Source: Aquimarina spongiae (GTDB taxonomy: Bacteria > Bacteroidota > Bacteroidia > Flavobacteriales > Flavobacteriaceae). Taken from it: a stretch of 64,000 nt of DNA. This document shows positions 54,701 through 62,998 of this stretch, piece by piece. Location of the stretch: positions 372,001 through 436,000 of the forward strand of contig NZ_FQYP01000004.1 in assembly GCF_900141785.1 (NCBI RefSeq). The letters run 5' to 3'. Position numbers and translations under genes: made by a program. How positions within the stretch are numbered: position 1 is the first letter of the stretch; each line of letters opens with the position of its first letter. The notes below the pieces were generated by a model. The model saw nothing but the letters and a program-made list of their open reading frames with translations, did not search any database and had not been told where the DNA came from.

Positions 54701-55047
54701 AGCACATTAGATGCTTCTTGAAGTTGCGTATTGATCTTTTCAGCTTGTCCTAATTGAAGAAACACTCCATCTTTAATAAAACCTTGAAAACCAACATATG
54801 TAATTGTTACACGGTATGGTCCTCCTACACGCATGTTATTAATGCGATAAAATCCATCAAAATCTGTAGTTACACCGTACTTAGTCCCGGTTGGACCATG
54901 AACAGCTAGTACTGTTGCACCTGGTAAAGGCTCACCAGTGTTGTCAACAACTTTACCATTCATCGATGATGTAGTTACCCCTTGCGCATACGTTTCCCCA
55001 ACGAATGCTAACAGGATTACAGCAAGTAAAAATGTAATCTTTTTCAT
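51793..55047 (-). CDS. TonB-dependent receptor, Oar type
   Basis: A 1084-residue outer-membrane protein. Signal peptide to about residue 21 (FVGETYAQG), then a carboxypeptidase-regulatory-like domain (about 26-115; SSMNGKVVDNTGEPLPGATV, then FDGFYRINNMRVGG), a plug (about 120-250; GQNNRFNGIYIDGAVNNDVF) and a long barrel ending LRYLFN. Size and order match Oar-like receptors, which often carry proteins or peptides rather than siderophores. The missing SusD partner argues against a glycan-uptake role. The ligand is unknown. Confidence 0.9.
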   Translation of the reverse strand: MKKITFLLAVILLAFVGETYAQGVTTSSMNGKVVDNTGEPLPGATVLAVHGPTGTKYGVTTDFDGFYRINNMRVGGPYRVTITYVGFQGFIKDGVFLQLGQAEKINTQLQEASNVLEEVVITATRDGVFDSGKTGAETTVTQREINTLPNTSRAIAEFVRVTPQAQLTEGNDGFSVSIAGQNNRFNGIYIDGAVNNDVFGLAGSGTNGGQTGINPFSIDAIETFQINVAPFDVRQSGFAGGAINAITRSGSNQWQASAYTFFKNEDLVGKTPVDLLEEGEEREKTDEFTALTYGMRVGGPIIKDKLFFFANYERIDNETPAPFNISNYRGNSSAQDLANLRQTILSRYNYDIGTFDNNASTLLGNTFTIRLDWNIDDNNQIFIKNNYVKSENLEGRGSSNGTINFTNGSELFESVANTTTLEWNSTIGDKFSNNLILGYSLVRDDRDPDGDPFPTVFLDDGDGGINFGAERFSTANLLDQDVFTFANNFSIFSGRHTITIGTQNEFASTKNLFFRNNFGRYRYFDNSGAGTTGVDAFLNNEEVSRYDYNYSLLPGGGIGDESTGAAEFDRLVLGFYVQDEVQMTDNFKLTAGLRVDIPMWDDGLVNEDFNTRTVALLEAAGKDLQGARVGKAIRSRAHIAPRIGFNWDVNGDRTTQLRGGLGIFTSRVPLVWAGGTYNNNGITQGVSDARDFNDPIFFNPDVNTQPRHLTPGSGDVGGQIDLFAPDTKLPQIMKYNIAVDQKLPWWGLIASADLLYQDNITQLQYENLNIREASETLNNGPDNRPRYNLFDRIDSTYGSGIYLASNTGEGYSWNASFTLTKPFDNGFQGSFSYSYGDSENIFDATSSQNSSQWNNQVTVNGKNARQPLTRSDFSAGHRIISNISYEFKWTENIKTTLGLVYEATQSRPFSYTYGNENNELVLNDDFDDGALIYVPRDASEIQFDGTAAEQAAQWEAFNNYIENDDYLSERRGDYAERNGDRGPWNHIFDLRFVQDFSIQVGENRHGLQLTADILNFGNFLNKEWGVRKFISSEVNLLDIVDIDGNNVPTFQLNENVIDDVEQIDDFGNQSSRWQMQIGLRYLFN

Positions 55048-55108
55048 TATAAATAATTGAGTTAATTAATCCGTGCAAATGAACAAATCTTTGTGGAAAC
55101 CTACTTTA

Positions 55109-55122
55109 TCTTAACGTTAAGA
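55109..55122. promoter_or_regulatory. 14-bp palindrome upstream of the Oar-type receptor
   Basis: TCTTAACGTTAAGA is perfectly self-complementary and lies 62-75 bp before the start codon in a 270-base AT-rich promoter region. A dimeric regulator site is plausible; no consensus is known to me. Confidence 0.35.
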
Positions 55123-55284
55123 CTTTTTCACAAAAATTTTATGGTATTAAAGTAACTATAAATATGGATGACGTTGGTTGTCAGCGAGTTGAAAATTTTC
55201 AAAAGTTATTAACTAAAATTATGTTAATTAATTCTTTTTTTAGAAATGCAACTTTAACATTTTTAAGCAGTCAATGAGTCAAAA

Positions 55285-55317
55285 AAAAGCCTTGAAATCG
55301 TCACTTTCAAGGCTTTT
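55285..55317 (-). terminator. Terminator of the pgi operon
   Basis: AAAAGCCTTGAAA pairs with TTTCAAGGCTTTT (13 bp) around a 7-base loop; the minus strand continues into T-rich sequence. It lies directly after pgi. Confidence 0.85.
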
Positions 55318-55320
55318 GTT

Positions 55321-56961
55321 TTATTTAACTAAATACTTTTTTAGAAGGTTAGCTGTAGAAGAGTCATGTTGATAACTCTCAGAATTGTTAATTTCGGATA
55401 GAATTTTTGTAGCCAATTGCTTACCTAATTCTACTCCCCATTGATCATAACTGAATATATTCCATACGATTCCTTGCACAAAAATTCGTTGTTCGTACAT
55501 AGATATCAGTGCGCCCAAATTTTTGGGAGTAAGTTTGTCGATTAAAACCGTAGTGGTAGGTTTATTTCCTTCAAATATTTTAAAAGGAGTAAGTTGATTG
55601 ATTTTGGCTTCTGAAAGATTTTTAGAAGATAACTCCTCGACTACTTCTTCTTTGGTTTTACCGTTCATCAAAGCTTCGGTTTGTGCAAAGAAATTAGCCA
55701 TCAATTTGTCTTGATGGTCCTGATCTCCAAACAAGCTATGTTTGAATCCAATAAACTCGGCCGGAATCAATTTTGTTCCCTGATGAATCAATTGAAAAAA
55801 AGCATGTTGCGCATTTGTACCTGGTTCTCCCCAAATAATGGTTCCGGTTTGATATGAAATGGGATTTCCTTTTCGATCTACGCTTTTTCCATTACTCTCC
55901 ATGATCCCTTGTTGTAGATACGCGGGTAATCGATGAAGGTATTGAGAATAAGGAATGATGGCTTCACTTTCGGCTCCAAAAAAGTTATTGTACCATACGC
56001 TTAGTAGGCCAAGTATAACTGGAATATTCTCTTCAAAAGGAGTGTTTTTGAAATGTTGATCCATTTCATAGGCCCCTTCTAACAATGCTTCAAAATTATC
56101 ATATCCCAAAGAAAGGCTTATAGATAAACCAACTGCGCTCCAAAGAGAAAAACGACCACCAACCCAATCCCACAGCGGGAAAATGTTGTCTTCATCAATT
56201 CCAAATTTGGTCACGTTTGCAATGTTGCTGGATACGGCTACGAAATGCTTGCCGACTGCCTCGTTAGGCGCATTTTGTGTAAACCACTTTCTGGCTGTAG
56301 TAGCATTAGAGAGTGTTTCCTGGGTAGAGAACGTTTTTGAAACAACTACAAAAAGTGTGGTTTCGGGATCTAAGCCTTTTAAATTTTGATGCGTGTGATC
56401 TCCATCAACATTAGAAATAAAATGTACATTCAGATGGTTTTTATAGTACTCAAGGGATTCCGTAATCATTACCGGACCAAGGTCAGAGCCACCGATACCA
56501 ATATTCACAATATCTGTAAAGGCTTTCCCGGTATATCCCTTTAGCGTTCCAGAAATCACTTTGTTACTAAACTCCTTAATTTTTTGTTTTACCTCATTAA
56601 CTTCGGGCAGCACATTTTTACCGTCAACTTCTATATTTTTATTTACAGGAGTTCTAAGTGCAGTGTGTAATACTGCTCTATCTTCGGTTTCATTAATTAT
56701 GCTACCTTCAAAATAGTGGGTGATGGCTTCATCTAATTTTACTTCTTTAGCAAGATCAATTAAAAGGTCTTTGGTGGTTTGATCAATTCGGTTCTTTGAG
56801 TAATCCACATAAAAATCTTCCCAAGCTATCGTAAAGAGATCGGCACGTTGTGGGTGTGTAGCAAAAAGCTCTTTTAAATGCTTTCCTTTTATATTCTCAT
56901 AATGTGATTGTAGTGCTTCCCAGGCTTTTGTGGTGGTGGGGTTAATAGTTGGTAATGCCAT
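55321..56961 (-). CDS. pgi: Glucose-6-phosphate isomerase
   Basis: A 546-residue glycolytic enzyme. Signatures are [17 protein letters not shown] (about 262-278) and [16 protein letters not shown] near 500, with the catalytic Glu in GIMESNGKS (about 350) and the substrate loop [11 protein letters not shown]. Length fits the long bacterial/eukaryotic type. Two bases separate it from the M23 gene, so it is the last gene of the unit starting at the DUF3108 gene. Confidence 0.97.
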   Translation of the reverse strand: MALPTINPTTTKAWEALQSHYENIKGKHLKELFATHPQRADLFTIAWEDFYVDYSKNRIDQTTKDLLIDLAKEVKLDEAITHYFEGSIINETEDRAVLHTALRTPVNKNIEVDGKNVLPEVNEVKQKIKEFSNKVISGTLKGYTGKAFTDIVNIGIGGSDLGPVMITESLEYYKNHLNVHFISNVDGDHTHQNLKGLDPETTLFVVVSKTFSTQETLSNATTARKWFTQNAPNEAVGKHFVAVSSNIANVTKFGIDEDNIFPLWDWVGGRFSLWSAVGLSISLSLGYDNFEALLEGAYEMDQHFKNTPFEENIPVILGLLSVWYNNFFGAESEAIIPYSQYLHRLPAYLQQGIMESNGKSVDRKGNPISYQTGTIIWGEPGTNAQHAFFQLIHQGTKLIPAEFIGFKHSLFGDQDHQDKLMANFFAQTEALMNGKTKEEVVEELSSKNLSEAKINQLTPFKIFEGNKPTTTVLIDKLTPKNLGALISMYEQRIFVQGIVWNIFSYDQWGVELGKQLATKILSEINNSESYQHDSSTANLLKKYLVK

Positions 56962-56963
56962 TT

Positions 56964-58217
56964 TTATAAAATTTCTTTTGGTTTAAATAGAATACTGTCT
57001 AGCTCAGTTTTTAAGGGCTCTATGTGGTTAAAAAAAGCAGGCCTTAAACTATCGGCTAGTGGTTTTGAAGAAGGTAAATCTTGTTTAAAAGGATCAACTT
57101 CTTTTCCGTTTTTCCAGAATCGGTAACATACATGAGGGCCACTAGTGTTCCCGGTCATACCGATATACCCGATAACATCCCCTTGTCGTACATATTCACC
57201 TACTTTTACGGCTTGTCGGCTCATATGTAAATATTGAGTGTCATAGGTTGCGTTATGTCTTATTTTTACATATTTACCGTTACCTCCTCTACGTTCAGAC
57301 TTGGTAACGATTCCGTCTGCTGTGGCCAGGATAGGAGTGCCAATAGGAGCAGCAAAATCGGTTCCTCGATGCGGTCTTATTTTATTTCCGTAATATTTAA
57401 TTCTTCGTTTCAGGTTATACCGCGAAGATATTCTACTGAATTTTACTGGAGCTCTCAAAAAGGCTCTTCGCAAATTATTGGCTTCGTGATCAAAATAATC
57501 TACGCCCCCATTAATAGAGTCGTCCTGAAACCTGAATGCGTAAATAGGTTTGCTTCGATGTTCAAAATATGAAGCTTTGATTTGGTCAATTCCCGCGGGA
57601 ATAGTATCGTCTATAAATTTTTCAGTATAAATTACTTTGAAACGATCTCCCGCTTGTAATCTTGTAAAATCAATAGTCCAGGCATAGATATCTGCCATAT
57701 TATATGCTACCAAAAAGTTGAGATCCAAATCGTCAAAGGTTTGCATTAAACTGCTGGATATGGTGCCTGATGCGGATTTTTCAACTAGTTTTACAGGTTT
57801 TTTTCTTTTTTGAGCAATAATCGAGTCTCTAAAATCGATAACCGTGTAATCTATCTTATTGTTTTGATATACAAATACCTGAGCATTTGCTGAAGTGTCT
57901 TTGGATTTGAGTAACATGTAAGGCTTACCAGCTTGTATTCTAGCTACATTGAAAGTATCTTTGATGGTATTAGTGATTTCAAACACTTTGGCTCTGGTTA
58001 CTCCATGGGCATCCATAATTGCACCAAAGCTATCACCGGGCTTTACGGTATCTTTTACTACATTAAAATTTTGAAGTACATACCCAAACTCACGAACAAC
58101 AGGAGCTTCTTTTTTTTCTTCTTTTACTTCAGGAACAGCTGCTTTTTCTTCTTTCTTTTCTTTTTGACATGAAAACACTACCACTATAAAGAGTAGCAAG
58201 TAACCTATATGCTTCAA
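56964..58217 (-). CDS. M23 family metallopeptidase (lipoprotein)
   Basis: A 417-residue peptidoglycan-cleaving or LytM-like protein. The N-terminus [18 protein letters not shown] has a lipobox (Cys17), then a charged Lys/Glu stretch. A LysM/OapA-like region follows (about 45-110; [13 protein letters not shown]), then a beta-rich middle and the peptidase domain (about 285-390). The zinc motifs are [14 protein letters not shown] (HxxxD) and GPHVCYRFW (HxC in place of the usual HxH). The Cys at the second position is worth noting; QYLHMSR supplies another His. Confidence 0.85.
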   Translation of the reverse strand: MKHIGYLLLFIVVVFSCQKEKKEEKAAVPEVKEEKKEAPVVREFGYVLQNFNVVKDTVKPGDSFGAIMDAHGVTRAKVFEITNTIKDTFNVARIQAGKPYMLLKSKDTSANAQVFVYQNNKIDYTVIDFRDSIIAQKRKKPVKLVEKSASGTISSSLMQTFDDLDLNFLVAYNMADIYAWTIDFTRLQAGDRFKVIYTEKFIDDTIPAGIDQIKASYFEHRSKPIYAFRFQDDSINGGVDYFDHEANNLRRAFLRAPVKFSRISSRYNLKRRIKYYGNKIRPHRGTDFAAPIGTPILATADGIVTKSERRGGNGKYVKIRHNATYDTQYLHMSRQAVKVGEYVRQGDVIGYIGMTGNTSGPHVCYRFWKNGKEVDPFKQDLPSSKPLADSLRPAFFNHIEPLKTELDSILFKPKEIL

Positions 58218-58229
58218 CTGATGACTATT

Positions 58230-59195
58230 TTATTGTTTGGTATTAAATTGATGAGTTACCCATTGTTGCCCCCAGTTTTCTTTCTCTTCGTCACTCCACA
58301 AATTCGGGAAAAACATAATTCTTTGAAAACTAGGAGGTAAAAAACTTTTCCAGTTTGTTCCTCCAGTAGCAAGTACTTCACCTTTATCTCTGTTAAGATA
58401 CCTGTAGGCAGCACCCATATGCATTAATAACCAATTAATATTTACATTGGTGTCAAAAGTACGCAATGCTTCGATAAGGTGCACATTATTTTGCTCTTTT
58501 TCTGGTAGTTCGTGGTATTTATGGAAAATAGTTGAGTGTTGTACTTGTTTAGCAATACGCATCATCCTAGGAGTATATCGATATTCGAATTGCTTTAAAG
58601 TAAGTGTTTTTTCACCGGTTTCGGCGTCGGTAGCTCCAGATTTCCAATAGAGATGCTCAAAAACCTCTCCCAACGGATCTTGTTCAGAAAATTGATCCCT
58701 TTCTTTGGTATTTACCAAATTGACAAGAGGAGTACAGTAAATTTCAATCAATCGAAATTGAACAGATTGAAACCCACTGGCAGGTAGTAAAGACATTCTG
58801 TATTTTAGAAACTGATCTCGATCCATCCCCTTGATCATCACATCAAAGGAGTTAATCAATACCCTAAAATACCGATTTACACGATCGAGTTTGGCTGTAA
58901 AAAAAGCCGCATTCTGTAATTTATCATCTATAATTTGCTTTAGTTCATGAATAATAAGTTTGAAATAAAGCTCAGTTATTTGATGATAGGTGATAAAAAT
59001 TTCTTCATCAGGGAAATGAGTTCTGGGGATTTGAAGACTAAGCAAGGTGTCTAAATGGATATAATCCCAATAGGTCAAATATCGATCATGAAGTAACCCA
59101 TCAAGATAAGATCCCAGATCTTGACCTGAGTTCTTGAATTTAGTTTCTAATTGCTTTAGTTTTTCTGCAATTTCTGGATTAACCGGTTCGCTCAT
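58230..59195 (-). CDS. Tryptophan 2,3-dioxygenase family protein
   Basis: A 321-residue heme dioxygenase that opens the indole ring of tryptophan to N-formylkynurenine. Markers are YLTYWDYIHLDTLLSLQ, FITYHQITELYFKLIIHELK (with the active-site His region), RMSLLPASGFQSVQFRLIE and YRYLNRDKGEVLATGGTNW. It starts exactly where the DUF3108 gene ends, and the M23 gene follows after 12 bases. The flavobacterial form is related to but shorter in places than the proteobacterial KynA. Confidence 0.9.
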   Translation of the reverse strand: MSEPVNPEIAEKLKQLETKFKNSGQDLGSYLDGLLHDRYLTYWDYIHLDTLLSLQIPRTHFPDEEIFITYHQITELYFKLIIHELKQIIDDKLQNAAFFTAKLDRVNRYFRVLINSFDVMIKGMDRDQFLKYRMSLLPASGFQSVQFRLIEIYCTPLVNLVNTKERDQFSEQDPLGEVFEHLYWKSGATDAETGEKTLTLKQFEYRYTPRMMRIAKQVQHSTIFHKYHELPEKEQNNVHLIEALRTFDTNVNINWLLMHMGAAYRYLNRDKGEVLATGGTNWKSFLPPSFQRIMFFPNLWSDEEKENWGQQWVTHQFNTKQ

Positions 59196-59975
59196 TTAGT
59201 CTACAACAACTTTAAAAGGGTGTTTTAGACCTTTGAACGCATCCAGATCTGCTTTGATAGATCCTACAAGGATGTCGGCTTTAATTCTTACCGGCATGCG
59301 ATTATCATCATCGCTCACCCAAACGGTCATACTTTCTTCTTCTTTGAAAATTCTATCCGCTTGTACAAAAGGTCTAAATTTTAAACATGCAATTTTACCC
59401 ATTTTCGTTCGAATAACCTCTCTTCCTAAGAACTTTAACTTAAAAACGTAGTTTTCGTTATCAAAAAACATATTTACAAATTGTTCATCACCTTTTTTTA
59501 GAGAAGTGGTATTAATACTATTTCTTAGATAGTAAAAAGAAGACATCATATCCTGCACATTGGATTTTACAGGGAAAGTCTCTTTGGTGTTGTACTTTTT
59601 ATTGAAAACAAGAGCTTTTTTCTGACTATGATCAAAGTTGATTTCGATATCCTTGGTATGCCCTCCTTCATTAATTTTTCTAATGAATCGATAGGGTTTT
59701 ACTTCGGATTTATCGATATAGGTTTCATATAAGTCTTCAACTTTAAAAAAGAGACTAAGGACTCCCGATGATTTTCCTTCTCCAATAATATGATGAACAG
59801 GTACGCCGTTTAGTGTTTCATCTTTTACTTGCAAGGTGGCATAACTTGCAGTAAACCAGCCATAGTGGATTCTGAATTTAAACCATTCTCCAGATTCAAA
59901 AGCTTGATGGTTCTCTTGTGCTATAGCAGAAGAAAATGCTAAAACGGCAATGAATAGTAGGATAAGCTTTTTCAT
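59196..59975 (-). CDS. DUF3108 domain-containing protein, exported
   Basis: A 259-residue protein with a signal peptide (FIAVLAFSSAIAQ, cut near residue 20) and a beta-rich DUF3108 fold: GEWFKFRIHYGWFTASYATL at the start, SSFYYLRNSINTTSLKKGD in the middle, and ESMTVWVSDDDNRMPVRIKA towards the end. Members are periplasmic proteins of unknown function. It heads the run with tryptophan dioxygenase, M23 peptidase and Pgi. Confidence 0.88.
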   Translation of the reverse strand: MKKLILLFIAVLAFSSAIAQENHQAFESGEWFKFRIHYGWFTASYATLQVKDETLNGVPVHHIIGEGKSSGVLSLFFKVEDLYETYIDKSEVKPYRFIRKINEGGHTKDIEINFDHSQKKALVFNKKYNTKETFPVKSNVQDMMSSFYYLRNSINTTSLKKGDEQFVNMFFDNENYVFKLKFLGREVIRTKMGKIACLKFRPFVQADRIFKEEESMTVWVSDDDNRMPVRIKADILVGSIKADLDAFKGLKHPFKVVVD

Positions 59976-60102
59976 AGTTTGGGTATTATAATTGTTTCAC
60001 CTAAGATGTATTATACCCTAGATGATTACAATAAATATTCCAAAAGTAGTATTAAAAGTAATTACTTAAAAATGAATATTGTTATCAAAATATAAAAAGA
60101 AC

Positions 60103-60133
60103 AAAAAAGAGAGCCACCACAGCTCTCTTTTTT
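60103..60133 (-). terminator. Bidirectional terminator after hppD
   Basis: AAAAAAGAGAGC pairs with GCTCTCTTTTTT around CACCACA. T-tracts occur on both strands. It lies 236 bases after the hppD stop on the minus strand and upstream of a leader-like sequence on the plus strand. Confidence 0.7.
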
Positions 60134-60163
60134 ACTTTTATTAACCAACTAAAAACTTAAATT

Positions 60164-60235
60164 ATGAGAATAATTATTGTTTTAGATATAAGTGGTAACC
60201 ACTCCACTCATATTACAAAAATCAACTTTTTTTGA
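60164..60235 (+). other. 23-codon frame after a leader-like sequence
   Basis: A frame starting MRIIIVLDISGNHSTHITKI follows the phrase TTAACCAACTAAAAACTTAA, which resembles the untranslated leaders common before outer-membrane protein genes in flavobacteria. The frame stops after 23 codons. It also contains AGTGG-TAA-CCACT, a short palindrome. It may be a decayed gene start or chance. Confidence 0.25.
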
Positions 60236-60369
60236 ATAATTATCAAACGAAAACGTTTTTTTATTATGAATTTTAACAAAAATTTAGATGAAAATCCATA
60301 ATTTTTCAATTTTCTCAAGATATTAACACTCTTTATTAGAATATCCGAAATGTTAAAAATCAGATATAA

Positions 60370-61509
60370 TTACAAAGTTCCTCGTTGGGCTTGTTCTCTT
60401 TCAATGGCCTCAAAAAGTGCTTTGAAATTTCCTTTTCCAAAGGATTGTGCACCTTTTCTTTGAATGATTTCAAAAAACATGGTAGGTCGATCTAACACCG
60501 GTTTTGTGAAAATCTGAAGTAAATACCCTTCATCATCACGATCAATCAAAATACCAAGGTCTTTTAATGGTTGTAGATCTTCATCGATTTCACCCACTCT
60601 ATCTAATACAGTATCGTAATACGTTGCCGGAACGGTCAAGAACTCCACTCCACGGTTCTGAAGTTCAGAAACCGTTTCTATGATATTATCGGTAGCAACA
60701 GCGATATGTTGTACTCCTGCACCGTTATAAAACTCTATATATTCTTCGATTTGAGACTTTTTTCTCCCTTCAGCTGGTTCATTGATTGGAAACTTAATTC
60801 GCCCGTTACCGTTGCTCATTACTTTGCTCATAAGCGCAGTATATTCGGTAGAAATATCTTTGTCGTCAAAAGAAACTAATTGAGCAAAGCCCATTACTTT
60901 GGCATAAAACTCACACCATTTGTTCATCTCGTTCCATCCCACGTTTCCTACCATATGATCGATGTACTTCAAACCTACGGATTTTGTTTTGTAAGGTTTG
61001 TTCCAGGCCATATATCCGGGTAAAAACGCGCCTTTGTAATTTTTGCGCTCTACAAAAATGTGCACTGTTTCTCCATAAGTGTGGATTCCAGAAAATACCA
61101 CTTTTCCATGCTCGTCTTCTTCAGTTCTGGGTTCCATGTATGATTTGGCACCACGTTTTACAGTTTCGTTATAACTTTTGGTAGCATCATCTACCCAAAG
61201 GGCTACAACTTTTACTCCATCACCGTGAGCATTGATGTGTTTGTTGATTTCCCCGTCTGGTTGCAAAGGAGAAGTTAAAACCAATCGTATTTTGTCTTGC
61301 TGTAGGACATAGGAAACCCTATCCTTTTTTCCTGTTTCTAGTCCAGCATATGCAACGGGTTCAAAACCCCATGCGGTCTGATAGTAATAGGCTGCCTGTT
61401 TGGCATTACCTACATAAAGTTCTACATAATCTGTTCCTAACAAAGGCAAAAAATCTTCTGCTTGTGGAACCACTTTTTCTAAATTCTGTGGTGTTATATT
61501 GGTCGACAT
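60370..61509 (-). CDS. hppD: 4-hydroxyphenylpyruvate dioxygenase
   Basis: A 379-residue non-heme iron enzyme converting 4-hydroxyphenylpyruvate to homogentisate in tyrosine breakdown. It has two vicinal-oxygen-chelate halves; the iron ligands are His in YIDHMVGNVG (about 182), His in GVQHIAVATDN (about 264) and Glu in TMFFEIIQRKG (about 344). It follows hmgA on the same strand with a 160-base gap. Confidence 0.95.
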   Translation of the reverse strand: MSTNITPQNLEKVVPQAEDFLPLLGTDYVELYVGNAKQAAYYYQTAWGFEPVAYAGLETGKKDRVSYVLQQDKIRLVLTSPLQPDGEINKHINAHGDGVKVVALWVDDATKSYNETVKRGAKSYMEPRTEEDEHGKVVFSGIHTYGETVHIFVERKNYKGAFLPGYMAWNKPYKTKSVGLKYIDHMVGNVGWNEMNKWCEFYAKVMGFAQLVSFDDKDISTEYTALMSKVMSNGNGRIKFPINEPAEGRKKSQIEEYIEFYNGAGVQHIAVATDNIIETVSELQNRGVEFLTVPATYYDTVLDRVGEIDEDLQPLKDLGILIDRDDEGYLLQIFTKPVLDRPTMFFEIIQRKGAQSFGKGNFKALFEAIEREQAQRGTL

Positions 61510-61669
61510 AATATTGTTATTTCGTAATTAATAGTTATAATGAGATTCAGAAATGGTATTATCTCCAAATCAATAAGGATTAAAAAATGAGAAACAACTT
61601 ACCACATGGCTCGCAAATGTGGTGTAATATCAATTCTATTATTAAGCATGGTTTTACTATTCTGTGGTT

Positions 61670-62827
61670 TTACTCTAACCATGATTTATGATAACTTTCG
61701 TCAGCAATTTCCATAGCTTCCTGAGTAACCATTAACGGTTTAAAAGTATCTACCATTACTGCTAATTCATCGGTTTTGGTCTGGCCAATACTGCGTTCTA
61801 CTGCTCCTGGATGTGGTCCATGAGGTATTCCCGCCGGATGCAAAGAAATATGTCCGGCATCAATATCGTTTCTACTCATAAAATCACCATCTACATAATA
61901 TAGCACTTCGTCACTATCGATGTTACTGTGATTATATGGCGCAGGGATCGCTTGCGGATGATAATCGTATAATCTTGGTACGAAAGAACACACCACAAAA
62001 GCATCTGTCTCAAAAGTTTGATGTACTGGTGGTGGTTGATGTACTCTACCAGTTATTGGTTCAAAATCATGTATAGAAAAAGCATAAGGGAAATTGAAAC
62101 CATCATAACCCACAACATCGAATGGATGAGTGGCATAGATCATATCAAAAATTTCATCCTGTTTTTTTACTTTGATCAAAAAATCTCCCTTTTCGTCATT
62201 GGTTTCTAATTCATTGGGGGCTCTAAGGTCCCGCTCACAAAAAGGAGAATGTTCTAACAATTGACCAAACCAGTTGCGATATCTTTTTGGAGTATAAATA
62301 GGTCTTCTTGATTCTACAATAAATAAACGGTTGTCTTTAGTATCAAAGTCCAGTTTATAGATGGTTCCTCTTGGGATTAAGATATAATCGCCGTATTTGA
62401 AATCGATGTTACCCAGGTGACTTCTAAATTTCCCACTTCCTTTGTGGATAAATATAAGCTCGTCGGCATCTGTATTTTTATAAAAATAATCCGTTGTAGG
62501 ATTTTGAGGAGCAGCCAAAATGATGCTTACATCAGAATTGGTCAATACATTTTTTCTGCTCTGTAAATAATCTTTTTCAGGTTGTACTTTAAAACCATGA
62601 AATCGATACGATTTGATATTGTTTGCTATTGCGATTTTTGGAGCAACACTATAGCTCCCTTTGATTTCTTTTACTTGAGTAGGGCGATGACAATGGTACA
62701 TGTTTGTAGACATGCCATCAAAACCGATGGTACCAAATAATTGTTCGTAATATAGATTGCCATCCGGCTTTTTGAAGATCGTATGGCGTTTAGGTGGAAT
62801 TGTTCCTAAAGAATGATAAAAAGGCAT
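61670..62827 (-). CDS. hmgA: Homogentisate 1,2-dioxygenase
   Basis: A 385-residue cupin-fold iron dioxygenase that opens the homogentisate ring to maleylacetoacetate. Visible motifs are the cupin strand DYILIPRGTIYKLDF, and the active-site region HPAGIPHGPHPGA (about 331-343) with iron-binding His, together with the PFDVVGYDGFNFPYAF stretch. It is shorter than the proteobacterial form (about 430). It supplies the step after HppD. The fumarylacetoacetase needed to finish the pathway is not in the window. Confidence 0.93.
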   Translation of the reverse strand: MPFYHSLGTIPPKRHTIFKKPDGNLYYEQLFGTIGFDGMSTNMYHCHRPTQVKEIKGSYSVAPKIAIANNIKSYRFHGFKVQPEKDYLQSRKNVLTNSDVSIILAAPQNPTTDYFYKNTDADELIFIHKGSGKFRSHLGNIDFKYGDYILIPRGTIYKLDFDTKDNRLFIVESRRPIYTPKRYRNWFGQLLEHSPFCERDLRAPNELETNDEKGDFLIKVKKQDEIFDMIYATHPFDVVGYDGFNFPYAFSIHDFEPITGRVHQPPPVHQTFETDAFVVCSFVPRLYDYHPQAIPAPYNHSNIDSDEVLYYVDGDFMSRNDIDAGHISLHPAGIPHGPHPGAVERSIGQTKTDELAVMVDTFKPLMVTQEAMEIADESYHKSWLE

Positions 62828-62998
62828 GATGATTTTATTTAAGGTATTAACACTACTTTTTTTAAGACAAAAAGAGTGTAGGCCTTATTCCGGATTACGT
62901 TTAATAAGGTAATGTAACAGTAGTAATAAATCCTGCCAAAACAAACTCATAACAGTACAAATATCGGAAATATTTCTATTCTTTTGCGTGAGAATCTC

